Below the pieces are notes generated by a model that was given only the letters and a program-made list of their open reading frames with translations, ran no database searches and had not been told where the DNA came from. From JBEHWX01 sp048498995 (GTDB lineage Bacteria; Bacteroidota; Ignavibacteria; OLB7), in the NCBI GenBank assembly GCA_048498995.1, contig JBEHWX010000071.1, positions 1-31,700 on the forward strand: 31,700 nt of DNA. The letters run 5' to 3'. The translations under genes and the position numbers were made by a program. Shown here piece after piece: positions 23,018-31,060 of the stretch. Within the stretch, counting starts at the first letter, position 1. Every line of letters begins with the position of its first letter.

Positions 23018-23110
23018 TGTAGGGGCGGCCCTCCGTGACCTCGCCGTTGCGGCCTCGCCGTTGCGGCCTCGCCGTTGCGGAAGAGCGCACGCTGAAGACG
23101 TGCGCCTACC
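23018..23110 (+). repeat. REP-like composite element, copy with local 15-16-bp triplication
   Basis: GTAGGGGCGGCCCTCCGTGA leads into three tandem CCTCGCCGTTGCGG-type units (23038-23080), then AAGAGCGCACG, loop CTGAAGA and CGTGCGCCTACC ending at 23110. The stem and loop are identical to the 22953-22973 copy. It lies 63 bp after the anti-sigma stop (minus strand), so it could terminate that operon. Confidence 0.8.
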
Positions 23111-23172
23111 ACAAGGCGTACCGTCCGGGCGTTGTGTCGATGTGCGCGTGGGCCGGCATGATGCATGGCGGC

Positions 23173-23961
23173 TCAATTTTCGGCCGCCTTCCTGAGCGTG
23201 ACGCCGAACTGGCCGTAGGCGCTATCCTCGCGGAGGCTCTTGCCGCGGCGCTGCACGTCGAGCTGCGACAGGTTCGCAAGGCCGACGAACCGGTTCGGTC
23301 CGGCGACGATCTGCGGCGCGCCCGATGGCGCGTCGGCCGGCGTCTCCCGGGCCGATGGCTCCTTCGTCCGGTCCGGCGCGGCGCGGCGGGCCAGCTCTCC
23401 CTCCCGGGCGGCGCGGCGACGCTCGCGCGCCATCATCGTCCGCATCTCCTCGCGCACGCTGTCGGTGATCCGTTTGATCGTCGCTTCCTCGTCGGCCCGG
23501 GCCATCAGGGTATCATGCACCGGCACCCGCACGATTCGCTCGACGATCCGCGGCGCGTCCGACGGGCCGGCTCCCGGCGCGTGGGTGAGCTCGCGCGGAA
23601 TCAGCAGGAGCGCGAGCCCGGCAAGCGCCGCCGCGCCGATGGCCGCCTGATAGGCGGGGAGGCGCCAGGAGAGGACGCGCGAGAGAAGGGACGCCGGTCG
23701 CGGCGCGTGCGCGTGGCGTCGCGCCATTGCCGCGTGCAGGTCGGAGCGGATGGCGACATCCGGGGCCATGCGCGCCTCGGCCTCGACCATTCCCTCGCGC
23801 ATCGCGGCAAGGCGGGCGCGGAGCCGGTCGTATGCCTCGCGCGAGCCGAGGCTCGCCAGCACGCGCGCTTGCTCCTCCGGCGTCAGCCGGTCGAAGTCGC
23901 GGTCGTGGCTCCAGCTCTCGATCCCGTTCGGATCGACGTCATCGAAGTCGCTCGTTCTCAT
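23173..23961 (-). CDS. Membrane-anchored anti-sigma factor-like protein
   Basis: 262 residues from ATG 23961, which overlaps the sigma-factor gene by 23 bp, typical of translational coupling of sigma/anti-sigma pairs. Residues 1-100 are a charged cytoplasmic region (SHDRDFDRLTPEEQARVLAS, YDRLRARLAAMREG), one membrane helix spans about 103-121 (YQAAIGAAALAGLALLLI), and the rest is periplasmic, with a coiled segment (ADEEATIKRITDSVREEMRT) and an Arg/Ala-rich part. The zinc-finger HxxxCxxC motif of ZAS anti-sigmas is absent. No ribosome site precedes the start, supporting coupling. It presumably holds the ECF factor inactive until an envelope signal arrives. The call rests on position and topology, not on a recognised domain. 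Confidence 0.75.
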   Translation of the reverse strand: MRTSDFDDVDPNGIESWSHDRDFDRLTPEEQARVLASLGSREAYDRLRARLAAMREGMVEAEARMAPDVAIRSDLHAAMARRHAHAPRPASLLSRVLSWRLPAYQAAIGAAALAGLALLLIPRELTHAPGAGPSDAPRIVERIVRVPVHDTLMARADEEATIKRITDSVREEMRTMMARERRRAAREGELARRAAPDRTKEPSARETPADAPSGAPQIVAGPNRFVGLANLSQLDVQRRGKSLREDSAYGQFGVTLRKAAEN

Positions 23962-24535
23962 GATCGTTCGGATGATATTCGTCGAGTCGGTCGGCAAGGC
24001 GCCTGACGATGTTGAACAGACGTGATTTCACGGTGCCGAGGGGACAGTCGAGGATCTCGGCGATCTCCTGCATGCCGAGTCCCTCGTGATGACGGAGGAT
24101 GAACGTTGCCCGGAGCTCCTCCGGGAGCGTGTCGAGCTCGGCGGCCAGCGCGCGTCCGAACGCCTCGCGGTCGATCCGGTCGAGGATGCTCTCCTGGCCG
24201 CTGGGGATCTCGTCGAGGGGCATCCGGATCGATTCGCGCGCGTCGCGCCGGCGGTACTCGTTCTTGCACATGTTGTGCGCGATCGAAAAGATCCAGGTGG
24301 AGAATCTCCGTCCCGGGGCGTAGAGCTCCGGCCGCTCCACCAGCTTCAGGAACAGATCGTGCAGGGCGTCGTGCGCGGCGGCTTCCTCGCCCCCGAGCAT
24401 CCGGTGGAAGTAGAAGAGGAGCCTCCCGGCATAGCGATCATACAGCTCGTCGAAGGCGGCGTGATCGCCCCCTCCGACGAGCTCCATCAGCTCCTCATCC
24501 TTCCTGATCGTATAGTTGCGTCGTCGTCGCAGCAT
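23939..24535 (-). CDS. ECF RNA polymerase sigma factor (sigma-70 family)
   Basis: 198 residues. Region 2 at ~25-95: AFDELYDRYAGRLLFYFHRM, HDALHDLFLKLVERP, then RRFSTWIFSIAHNMCKNEYR, the -10 recognition and core-binding part. Region 4 at ~135-185: LPEELRATFILRHHEGLGMQEIAEILDCPLGTVKSRLF, the helix-turn-helix reading the -35 element. There is no 1.1 or region 3, so it is an ECF factor. It begins 14 bp after the stop of the T9SS cargo gene, with GGACCGGACCCGGA directly before the ATG, and overlaps the anti-sigma gene downstream. The three therefore form one operon. Which promoters it serves is unknown. Confidence 0.96.
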   Translation of the reverse strand: MLRRRRNYTIRKDEELMELVGGGDHAAFDELYDRYAGRLLFYFHRMLGGEEAAAHDALHDLFLKLVERPELYAPGRRFSTWIFSIAHNMCKNEYRRRDARESIRMPLDEIPSGQESILDRIDREAFGRALAAELDTLPEELRATFILRHHEGLGMQEIAEILDCPLGTVKSRLFNIVRRLADRLDEYHPNDHENERLR

Positions 24536-24549
24536 TCCGGGTCCGGTCC

Positions 24550-26037
24550 TTAACGCACTACCTTCACCGTTCTGCTCACCGTCTCTCCCTCGGCGCGGAT
24601 CGTCAGCATGTAGGTGCCGGCGGCCACCCCGGAGATATCGACGGTGGTCTGCCCGCCGTCCAGGCGGAAGCGCTTCACGCTCCGTCCGTCCATCGTCATC
24701 AGCTCGGCGTCGGCGCCGGCGCCGGCCGGAATCGTGACGGTGAGTCTGCTGTAGGTCGGGTTCGGGAACACCTTCGCCTCACGCTCCAGACGGCTGGTGG
24801 ACGACGTTGCCGATCCGTTCTCCTCGAAGGAGGCCGTGGCGCTCCCCTCCACCGATCGGAGATACTCATCCACCGGCTCGGCCTGCTCTCCCTGACGTCC
24901 GATCTCCCGGATCAGGCTCTTCAGCTCCGCGGCCGCCGCGGTGTTGCCGGCCAGAAGATGGTGCTCGTACAGGAGCATCGCCGGCATCACGTAGTTCATG
25001 TTCAGCATCGGCATCAGCTCCTGATTGAACAGGTAGGCGCCGTCGTAGAAGCGGAGCTTCAGGTAGTCGAGGCGGAAGCGCTTCCAGTTGCGCTCCAGGA
25101 TCGCCACGTTGTCGATCCGGCGCGCGCTGTAGCGGTTGGCCAGTCCCGTGGTGTAGAGATCGTCCCGGATCTTCGAGATGAAGGCGGTATCCACGGTGAG
25201 GGCGAAGTAGACCGGGCGTCCGGTCGAGTGGGCCACGCTGGCCAGGAAATCCGCCACGCACTCCTCGTACGGCTTCTTCGAGAAGCGCTCCCAGTCGATC
25301 AGGGAGCCATCCCCCTTGATGTCGTTCTCCTTCATCACCCGCTGGCGGTAGTCGGAGTTCAGCAGCAGGCTCACGTTCAGCACCGTCACGTCAGGACGGA
25401 TGCCGAGCGCCCGCTGCAGCAGCCAGATCGGGTAGGTGTCGTTGTCGCCGACGGTGAAGATCACGGCGTTGGAGTCGAGCGAGGCCAGCACGTTGTAGTT
25501 GTAGTCGAGAAGGCTCGGCGACATCGAACGGCTGTCGTACCACTTCCGGGCGAACGTGGCGGCCAGCGCGTGCTCCCCCTTCATCTCGTAGTAGGTGAGG
25601 AAATCGTCGGCCATCTGCGAGTCGTCCGGATGGAGCTCGTAAGCGCGCTGAAGGTGGGGGAAGAGCGTGTCATTGTTTCCGCCGGACCACCAGGTGACGT
25701 AGTGGAAGACCCAGGAGTCGGGCATGGCGCGGCCGATCTCCTCGGCCACCTTCTGCTGCCGCTCCATCTTCCGCTCCTCGGAGATCGTGGTGTCGCCGAA
25801 GCCGGAATAGCGGACCGCCTTGTAGTAGTTGAGCCAGGCGTCGGCGTCGGCCGGGGTACGCGCCAGCACCTGCTTCCAGCGCTCGGCCTGCTCGCGATAC
25901 CAGGCCGGCGGCATCTGCCGCTCGACGTAGCGGGGAACTTCCTGCGCTTCCGGCGTCTGCTGCGCGCCGGCCACCGCGGTCAGGGCCAGCAGGCCGCCGG
26001 CCAGCAGCGGCATCAGGGATATGCGTCTGCGAAACAT
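24550..26037 (-). CDS. Exported TPR-like protein with T9SS type A sorting domain, first gene of sigma operon
   Basis: 495 residues from ATG 26037; signal peptide MFRRRISLMPLLAGGLLALTAVAGAQ. The central part has TPR-like helices (WKQVLARTPADADAWLNYYK, FPHLQRAYELHPDDSQMADD) and 'VIFTVGDNDTYPIWLLQRALG' plus 'RPDVTVLNVSLLL', a signature shared with the soluble C-terminal part of the large Bacteroidota DUF2723 membrane proteins. Here no membrane part is present. The tail (KVFPNPTYSRLTVTIPAG ... GTYMLTIRAEG ... RTVKVVR) is a T9SS sorting domain. It is followed at 14 bp by the ECF sigma and then the anti-sigma gene, and preceded by a 38-bp nested inverted repeat. It may be a surface sensor or a main target of the sigma factor. 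Confidence 0.9.
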   Translation of the reverse strand: MFRRRISLMPLLAGGLLALTAVAGAQQTPEAQEVPRYVERQMPPAWYREQAERWKQVLARTPADADAWLNYYKAVRYSGFGDTTISEERKMERQQKVAEEIGRAMPDSWVFHYVTWWSGGNNDTLFPHLQRAYELHPDDSQMADDFLTYYEMKGEHALAATFARKWYDSRSMSPSLLDYNYNVLASLDSNAVIFTVGDNDTYPIWLLQRALGIRPDVTVLNVSLLLNSDYRQRVMKENDIKGDGSLIDWERFSKKPYEECVADFLASVAHSTGRPVYFALTVDTAFISKIRDDLYTTGLANRYSARRIDNVAILERNWKRFRLDYLKLRFYDGAYLFNQELMPMLNMNYVMPAMLLYEHHLLAGNTAAAAELKSLIREIGRQGEQAEPVDEYLRSVEGSATASFEENGSATSSTSRLEREAKVFPNPTYSRLTVTIPAGAGADAELMTMDGRSVKRFRLDGGQTTVDISGVAAGTYMLTIRAEGETVSRTVKVVR

Positions 26038-26061
26038 GGTTCTATGATCCTGTTTGTGAGC

Positions 26062-26099
26062 TGTACGTGTATTCGGAAGCGCTTCCGGAGTACTGTACA
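26062..26099. promoter_or_regulatory. Nested 38-bp inverted repeat upstream of the cargo-sigma operon
   Basis: A central perfect palindrome CGGAAGCGCTTCCG (26074-26087) is flanked symmetrically at 7 bases by TGTAC (26062-26066) and GTACA (26095-26099); both share the centre 26080.5. It lies 25-62 bp before the ATG at 26037, so it overlaps the probable leader or promoter. On the minus strand a TGAACC and a CGTGTA occur 13 bp apart just upstream (26120-26096), a loose ECF-like promoter with a short spacer. Confidence 0.6.
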
Positions 26100-26247
26100 C
26101 GCGATCCGGCGAAAGGTTCACGGCGAACAGGGAGATTGATGAGCGCGGAATCAGGAGCGATCGGGCCGGCGCGCGCTTGTTGGCCGATTGCGGGGCGGCC
26201 ACGGAGGGTCGCGCGTACGGACAGGATGGGATGGAGAGAGGGATCTC

Positions 26248-27018
26248 TCACGGCATGATCTCGCTCAGGTCACCCTCGTCCGGGATCGGCTCGTGGAGGA
26301 GCCGGCCGCGATCAAACCGGACCTTGTGGATGCCGGCGTCCTGGCGCGCGCGGAGCACGCGGTAGCGGTCGGCGCGTACCTCCAGCGCCGCCCAGTCGTC
26401 GATCGCCAGGCCGGTGCCCGGGGTGCGGCGCATCACGTCGATCAGCCCCTGGCGTCGATGCGGCTCGGTCAGGTGATGCGGGCTTCCGGTGGCCGCCAGA
26501 AAGCCCAGCCCGCGCACGCGAAGCAGCGTCAGATCGTTCGGGTCGGCGAAGCGGGGAGCATCGCTCGTGGCGTGGCGGAACCAGCAGTTGGCGCCGGCGC
26601 TCAGCCCCGCCAGCACGATCCCCCGCTCCCAGGCCAGACGGAGCGCGCGGTCAATGCCGAGCAGCCGCCATCGGCGCATCATTGCCAGCGTGTTGCCTCC
26701 TCCCACGTAGATCAGATCCGCCCCCAGGATCCGCCGCTCGATCTCCTCGTACGGCATCCGCTCGCGCGCCACGCAGAGCGCGTCGACCCGGCATCCGAGC
26801 TCCCCTCCGTAGACCGCCTCGAAGCTCGCGCGGTAGCCCTCCGCGTCGCCGCTCGCCGTCGGGATGAAGAGCGCGCGTGGCGATGCCAGCCCGGTCAGCC
26901 GGACGATCTCCCGGTCGATCGGGAGCGTTTCGTGCTGGCCGAGCTCGCCGCCGCCGATGGCGACGATGGTGGGAACGGCCGCTCCGCGCGCGGAGGCCGC
27001 TGCTGCTGCTGACGTCAT
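26248..27018 (-). CDS. Peptidase E-like protein (S51 family)
   Basis: A cytoplasmic alpha/beta protein of 256 residues related to aspartyl dipeptidase PepE and cyanophycinase. 'PTIVAIGGGE', 'RALFIPTASGD' and 'ADLIYVGGGNTLAMMRRW' are the family strands, and the nucleophile elbow G-L-S140-A-G is intact. 'SPHHLTEPHRR' after it supplies histidines near the expected acid/His positions. The longer frame to 27144 adds a Ser/Arg-rich leader; ATG 27018 fits the family start. Divergent from the phospholipase D-like gene (239 bp). The natural substrate (Asp-X dipeptides or another small peptide) cannot be told. Confidence 0.9.
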   Translation of the reverse strand: MTSAAAAASARGAAVPTIVAIGGGELGQHETLPIDREIVRLTGLASPRALFIPTASGDAEGYRASFEAVYGGELGCRVDALCVARERMPYEEIERRILGADLIYVGGGNTLAMMRRWRLLGIDRALRLAWERGIVLAGLSAGANCWFRHATSDAPRFADPNDLTLLRVRGLGFLAATGSPHHLTEPHRRQGLIDVMRRTPGTGLAIDDWAALEVRADRYRVLRARQDAGIHKVRFDRGRLLHEPIPDEGDLSEIMP

Positions 27019-27257
27019 CTTCTCGTGAATGTCCGTGGAATATTCCGTTGAATGTTCGGCGCGTCTCGGACGCGATGCCATGCGGGGAAGGAGGGGAGAA
27101 GATACGCCGGCATGGCGGGTCGCGGCGCTTGTCCGGCGGGACACACTCGGCCAGACACTGGCGGCGGGACGTGGCGATCGCTACTTTCCGCCCGTCGCTT
27201 TGCGCCGGGTCCCGCGCGGAGCGGCGGCAACGGGTCAGGCACCATTTCAGCCACGGC

Positions 27258-28658
27258 ATGCGACGTACGATCGCCATCCTGGGCGCGCTTCTGTTCGCGC
27301 CGCTCGTCACCTCCGCGCAGGTCGACGTCTACTTCAACCGTGAGGTGGACACCACGCTCGCATGGCCGGCCGGCAACATCGCGCGCGGCCGGAGCGACTT
27401 CGGCGCGATCGTGGCCGGGGAGATCGACGCGGCGCGCCGCTCGGTGGACGTGGCGATCTACAGCCTGAGCCTGCCGCGCGTGGTCGACGCGCTCCTGGCG
27501 GCGCGCGCCCGTGGCGTGGCCGTTCGCGTGATCGGGCACGTCGAGAACATGGAGGCCGGGAGCGGCTTCGCGCGCCTTGCCGCCGAGGGGGTGCCGGTCA
27601 TGGCCAACCCGCGCGCTCCCTCCGGCGCGCAGCAGCCGCTGATGCACGACAAGCTCTTCGTGATCGACGCGCGCCCCGGAGCGCCTCCCGACGCCGATCC
27701 GCGCGTCGTTACCGGAAGCTGGAACGCCACCTATCTCCAGACATATGCCGACGCGAACAACCTGATCGTGCTGCGGGACTCCGCCGTGGCCGGCGCGTAT
27801 CTCCACGAGTTCGAGAAGATGTGGGGCTCGGCCGGTGAGCTCCCCGACACGCTCCGCGCGACGTTCGGCGCGGCCAAGGAGGACGATGTCGATCACGACT
27901 TCACGCTGCGCGACGGCACGCGCGTCGAGCTCCGGTTCTCTCCCTCGGATCGGACCTCCTCGCGGATCGTCGCGGCGCTCGGGCAGGCGCGCTCCTCGAT
28001 CCTCTTCGCCACCCTCACCGTCACCTACGGCTCGTTCGTCACCGCGCTCCGGCGCGCGCGCGACCGCGGCGTGGAGGCGCGCGGCATCATCGACAACATC
28101 GACGATCAGGGGAGCCGCTTCGAGGAGCTGAGCCCGATCGTGGACCTTCACGCATGGCCGGAGGAGCCGCTGCTGCATCACAAGTACGCGGCGATCGACG
28201 CGCTGCCGTTCGACGCCGCCGCTCCCGCGGTCGTCACCGGCTCGCACAACTGGACCCTGTCGGCCGAGACGCTCAACGACGAGAACACGGTGATCATCCA
28301 CGATCGTCGGATCGCGAACCTTTACCTGCAGGAGTTCGCCGCGCGCTATCGGGAGGCCGGCGGCGCGCGCCCGTTCGTCACGACCTCCGCCGTCGATCTC
28401 TCGGGGAATGCCGCCCCGCCGGATGCCGGGCTCCGCGCCATGCGTCTCGACGGCATGCTCCTCTTTCAGGTGCCGGAGGAATCGGAGGAAGGGGAGATCA
28501 TCCTCGTCGACATGCTGGGGAGAATGATATGGCGGGCCGATGTGAAGGCCGGCGGCGGCGTGGTTGCCTGTCCCCTGGGGGAGCTTCCGGCGGGGATGTA
28601 CGGGGCGATACTCACGTGTGGCGGCCGGACGCGGAGCATGCTGCTGCATCCGCCGTAG
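27258..28658 (+). CDS. Secreted phospholipase D-like protein with degenerate T9SS tail
   Basis: 466 residues. Signal peptide MRRTIAILGALLFAPLVTSAQ. Two HKD motifs, one per half: H130-x-K132-x4-D137 (MHDKLFVID, then VVTGSWN) and H307-x-K309-x4-D314 (HHKYAAID, then VVTGSHN). Such pairs make the active site of the phospholipase D/nuclease superfamily, which acts on phosphodiester bonds in lipids or nucleic acids. The last ~70 residues (GEIILVDMLGRMIWRADVKA, ELPAGMYGAILTC) resemble a T9SS sorting domain but lack the PNP start and basic end, so surface export is uncertain. No clear ribosome site. Extracellular nuclease or lipase: the sequence does not decide. Confidence 0.9.
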   Translation: MRRTIAILGALLFAPLVTSAQVDVYFNREVDTTLAWPAGNIARGRSDFGAIVAGEIDAARRSVDVAIYSLSLPRVVDALLAARARGVAVRVIGHVENMEAGSGFARLAAEGVPVMANPRAPSGAQQPLMHDKLFVIDARPGAPPDADPRVVTGSWNATYLQTYADANNLIVLRDSAVAGAYLHEFEKMWGSAGELPDTLRATFGAAKEDDVDHDFTLRDGTRVELRFSPSDRTSSRIVAALGQARSSILFATLTVTYGSFVTALRRARDRGVEARGIIDNIDDQGSRFEELSPIVDLHAWPEEPLLHHKYAAIDALPFDAAAPAVVTGSHNWTLSAETLNDENTVIIHDRRIANLYLQEFAARYREAGGARPFVTTSAVDLSGNAAPPDAGLRAMRLDGMLLFQVPEESEEGEIILVDMLGRMIWRADVKAGGGVVACPLGELPAGMYGAILTCGGRTRSMLLHPP

Positions 28659-28776
28659 CGGGCCGCGCGGGATGGTGGAACGGATCGCGCCGGCTCCGTA
28701 GATTGTGTCGCCACTCGTCACTCCACATCTTCATGCTCCGGCCGTCGCCGGAGCGGCTCACAGACAGGAGAATACC

Positions 28777-29163
28777 ATGGCAAGAGTCGTCCACTTCGAA
28801 GTGCACGCCGATGATCCGGAGCGTGCCATCAGGTTCTACACGGCGGCGTTGGGATGGAGCTTTCAGAAATGGGAAGGGGGGGAAGACTACTGGCTGATCA
28901 CCACCGGACCCGATGATCAGCCGGGCATCAACGGCGGCATGCACCGCCGACGCGGCGCGATCGACGGCACGGCGGTGATCGGCTACGTCTGTAGCCTCGA
29001 CGTCGATTCGGTCGACGGGACGATCGCGAAGATCGAGGCCAACGGCGGAACGATCGTGGTGCCGAAGGGGCCGATCCCCGGCATGGGGTGGCTGGCTTAC
29101 GCGAAGGATACCGAGGGGAACCTCTTCGGGTTCATGCAGAGGGATCCGACGGCCGGCATGTGA
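28777..29163 (+). CDS. VOC-family (glyoxalase-like) protein, 128 aa
   Basis: A vicinal oxygen chelate fold with paired beta-alpha-beta modules. 'VVHFEVHADDPERAIRFYTAAL' and 'GWSFQKWEG' are the usual first module; 'GYVCSLDVDSVDGTIAKIEANGG', 'IPGMGWLAYAKDTEGNLFGFMQ' are the second. His7, Glu near the end of the second half and similar positions could bind metal, but this subgroup of small 'VOC family' proteins is often of unknown activity, so dioxygenase or glyoxalase activity is not claimed. ATG 28777 has AGGAG seven bases upstream; an ORF start at 28705 is not supported. Cytoplasmic, with a terminator after it. Confidence 0.93.
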   Translation: MARVVHFEVHADDPERAIRFYTAALGWSFQKWEGGEDYWLITTGPDDQPGINGGMHRRRGAIDGTAVIGYVCSLDVDSVDGTIAKIEANGGTIVVPKGPIPGMGWLAYAKDTEGNLFGFMQRDPTAGM

Positions 29164-29188
29164 CGGCCCGGCAGGTGGTGGATAACGG

Positions 29189-29223
29189 CGAGGCCGGAAG
29201 CATGCTCCATGCTCCCGGCCTCG
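29189..29223. terminator. Bidirectional stem-loop between convergent genes
   Basis: CGAGGCCGG (29189-29197) pairs with CCGGCCTCG (29215-29223), and AGCATG with CATGCT inside, with single unpaired A and C between the stems and loop CTC. It lies between stops at 29163 (+) and 29254 (-). The flanks have few T's, but the long stable stem favours a terminator for both genes. Confidence 0.75.
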
Positions 29224-29253
29224 TCTCGTTACGTGGCGCGTGCTGGTCGACGC

Positions 29254-30912
29254 TCAGCGGACCACGACCACCGGCCGTGTGAGCCTGGTCCGGTCGCCGG
29301 CGATCCGGACGAAGTGGAGTCCCGGCTCGAGCCCGGTCAGATCCAGGTCGAGGCGATGCTCGCCGGCGCTCACCTGGCCGTCGGAGACCAGGCGGGTCTC
29401 GCGGCCGAGCGGATCGGCCAGGGAGATCCGGAGGTGCTCGTCGCCGAGGAGGCGGAGCCGGAGCGTGGCGCGCTCGCGCGCCGGGTTCGGCGCGATCGAC
29501 GCGCTGGCCGCGGAGGCGCCGGCCGACGCGGTTTCCCCGGAACCGCGCTCCACGCCAGACAGGGGAGTGGTGTAGAGCAGCGCCGGATCGATTCCTTTCG
29601 GGAAGGTCACGATCGAGAAGTGATCGGGGCCCTGGAAGGTTTCGGCCCAGACATTCCCCAGGTCGTCCACATCGATCCAGAGAACGACATCCGACGGAAG
29701 GCCGGAGTTGGCGAGCGTGTAGTGCCACCAGGTGGCGGATTGATACCGGTAGATGCCGCTGTCGCCGACGGCCCAGATAACGCCATCCTCATCGAACTTC
29801 ATGCATCTCTGCCCGAGGAACACCGACGTGGTGCTGTCGGAGTACCAACTGTCGGCCGTATCCTTCACCGACGATCCGTCAGCGGCCATGATGAACGTCT
29901 GGAAGCCGTTGGTCACCCAGAGCCGGTCCCGCAGATCGAGCCCGAGCGGGACGGTGTTCGACTCGCCGCGATAGGTCTGGAAGAACTCCGGTGTGTAGAC
30001 GCTCCAGTAGGGATTGTCGAATTTGACCAGCCCCAGCCGGTATCCGTTCATCCAGAGCCTTCCTTTGCGATCGACCATCGTCTCGTGGTACAACACGTCG
30101 GGAAACTCGGAGTTGCCGTGATGAAACAGGCTCCACGTCTCCGCCTTCATGTCGTATCGGACAAAGATGCCGCCACCGGCGAGCCACAGCGTGCTGTCGC
30201 CTCCGGCGTACAGGTCGCCACTGAAGTACGGGAGGAGGCTGCCGATAACGGAGTCCGCCTTGACGATCGTCCAGGAGGTGTCGGTCCGGCAGGCGAGATA
30301 CGAACCGTTGCTGACACTATCCCGGAACAGGCCCCAGAGGCGTCCATAGGAATCCACGGCCAGCGATGCAATTCCCCATACCGGCCGTGGACAGGCCAGC
30401 GTATCGAGCGTGTCGCCATGGACGCGAACCAGTTTCTTGGTCGTGGTGAACCAGAACGTTCCGGTTTTCCGATCGAGCGCGAATGCGTGGTAGTGGTAGC
30501 CGATGCCGGCGAAGTTCCGATCGTAGATGTGCCAGTTCGCGCGGTTCGGGATCGTGACCATCACGGTATCGTACACCACGGCCGGGCCGTTCTTCGCGGT
30601 GACGATGATCGGGTGCGTGCCCCCTTCCTTCCGTCCCGTGAGGGTGAGCGTGACGGTGGCCGCGTCGGTATACGGGGCGCTGATCTGCCTCGGGTCGATC
30701 ATGACCGTCGCTCCCGGCAGGGTGGGGGCGGCGACCGAGAGGAAGACGGTGGCCGAGAACCCGACCTGCGCGGTAACGGCGACCCGGAAGGTCGCGGTGC
30801 CGCCGGTGATCGATTGCGATCTGGGGGAAGTGGTCAGAAGAAACGGCTGCGCCGAAGCCGCCGTCGCGCTCGCGACGAACAGCGCCGCGAGGAGTATCCA
30901 GATATGTTTCAT
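29254..30912 (-). CDS. Secreted propeller protein with T9SS type A sorting domain
   Basis: 552 residues; signal peptide MKHIWILLAALFVASATAASAQ. Residues ~25-120 form an Ig-like or BACON-like domain (TATFRVAVTAQVGFSATVFL, VTLTLTGRKEGGTHPIIVTA). Residues ~130-455 have repeated 'D..GRLW'/'D..GNVW' strands (LAVDSYGRLWGLFRD, MVDRKGRLWMNGYRLG, DEDGVIWAVGDSG, DVDDLGNVWAETF), typical of two-component-regulator-type propellers. The tail (IAPNPARERATLRLRLLGDE ... LEPGLHFVRIAGD) is a T9SS sorting domain. Hence a surface or secreted protein with unknown ligand. The 72-bp upstream region before the 30984-31003 palindrome may hold the promoter; no ribosome site is clear. It parallels the secreted propeller at 3033. 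Confidence 0.9.
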   Translation of the reverse strand: MKHIWILLAALFVASATAASAQPFLLTTSPRSQSITGGTATFRVAVTAQVGFSATVFLSVAAPTLPGATVMIDPRQISAPYTDAATVTLTLTGRKEGGTHPIIVTAKNGPAVVYDTVMVTIPNRANWHIYDRNFAGIGYHYHAFALDRKTGTFWFTTTKKLVRVHGDTLDTLACPRPVWGIASLAVDSYGRLWGLFRDSVSNGSYLACRTDTSWTIVKADSVIGSLLPYFSGDLYAGGDSTLWLAGGGIFVRYDMKAETWSLFHHGNSEFPDVLYHETMVDRKGRLWMNGYRLGLVKFDNPYWSVYTPEFFQTYRGESNTVPLGLDLRDRLWVTNGFQTFIMAADGSSVKDTADSWYSDSTTSVFLGQRCMKFDEDGVIWAVGDSGIYRYQSATWWHYTLANSGLPSDVVLWIDVDDLGNVWAETFQGPDHFSIVTFPKGIDPALLYTTPLSGVERGSGETASAGASAASASIAPNPARERATLRLRLLGDEHLRISLADPLGRETRLVSDGQVSAGEHRLDLDLTGLEPGLHFVRIAGDRTRLTRPVVVVR

Positions 30913-30983
30913 CTCAGTTCATGCTCCTGTGGTTGTACTTCCGTGGGGAAGGTGGGAGGAAGATCCCGTGCTGGAAGGAGCAT

Positions 30984-31003
30984 CATCATCGGCGCCGATG
31001 ATG
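30984..31003. promoter_or_regulatory. Perfect 20-bp palindrome upstream of the propeller gene
   Basis: CATCATCGGCGCCGATGATG, centred on GGCGCC, lies 72-91 bp upstream of the start at 30912 and 58 bp after the stop at 31061 of the gene before it on the same strand. It may be an operator or a hairpin ending that gene; both are possible. Confidence 0.45.
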
Positions 31004-31060
31004 CCGCTTCTCCCGGCGCGCGATCGGATCGCATCGCGCGCGTCGGCCCGGGTCCTCGCC

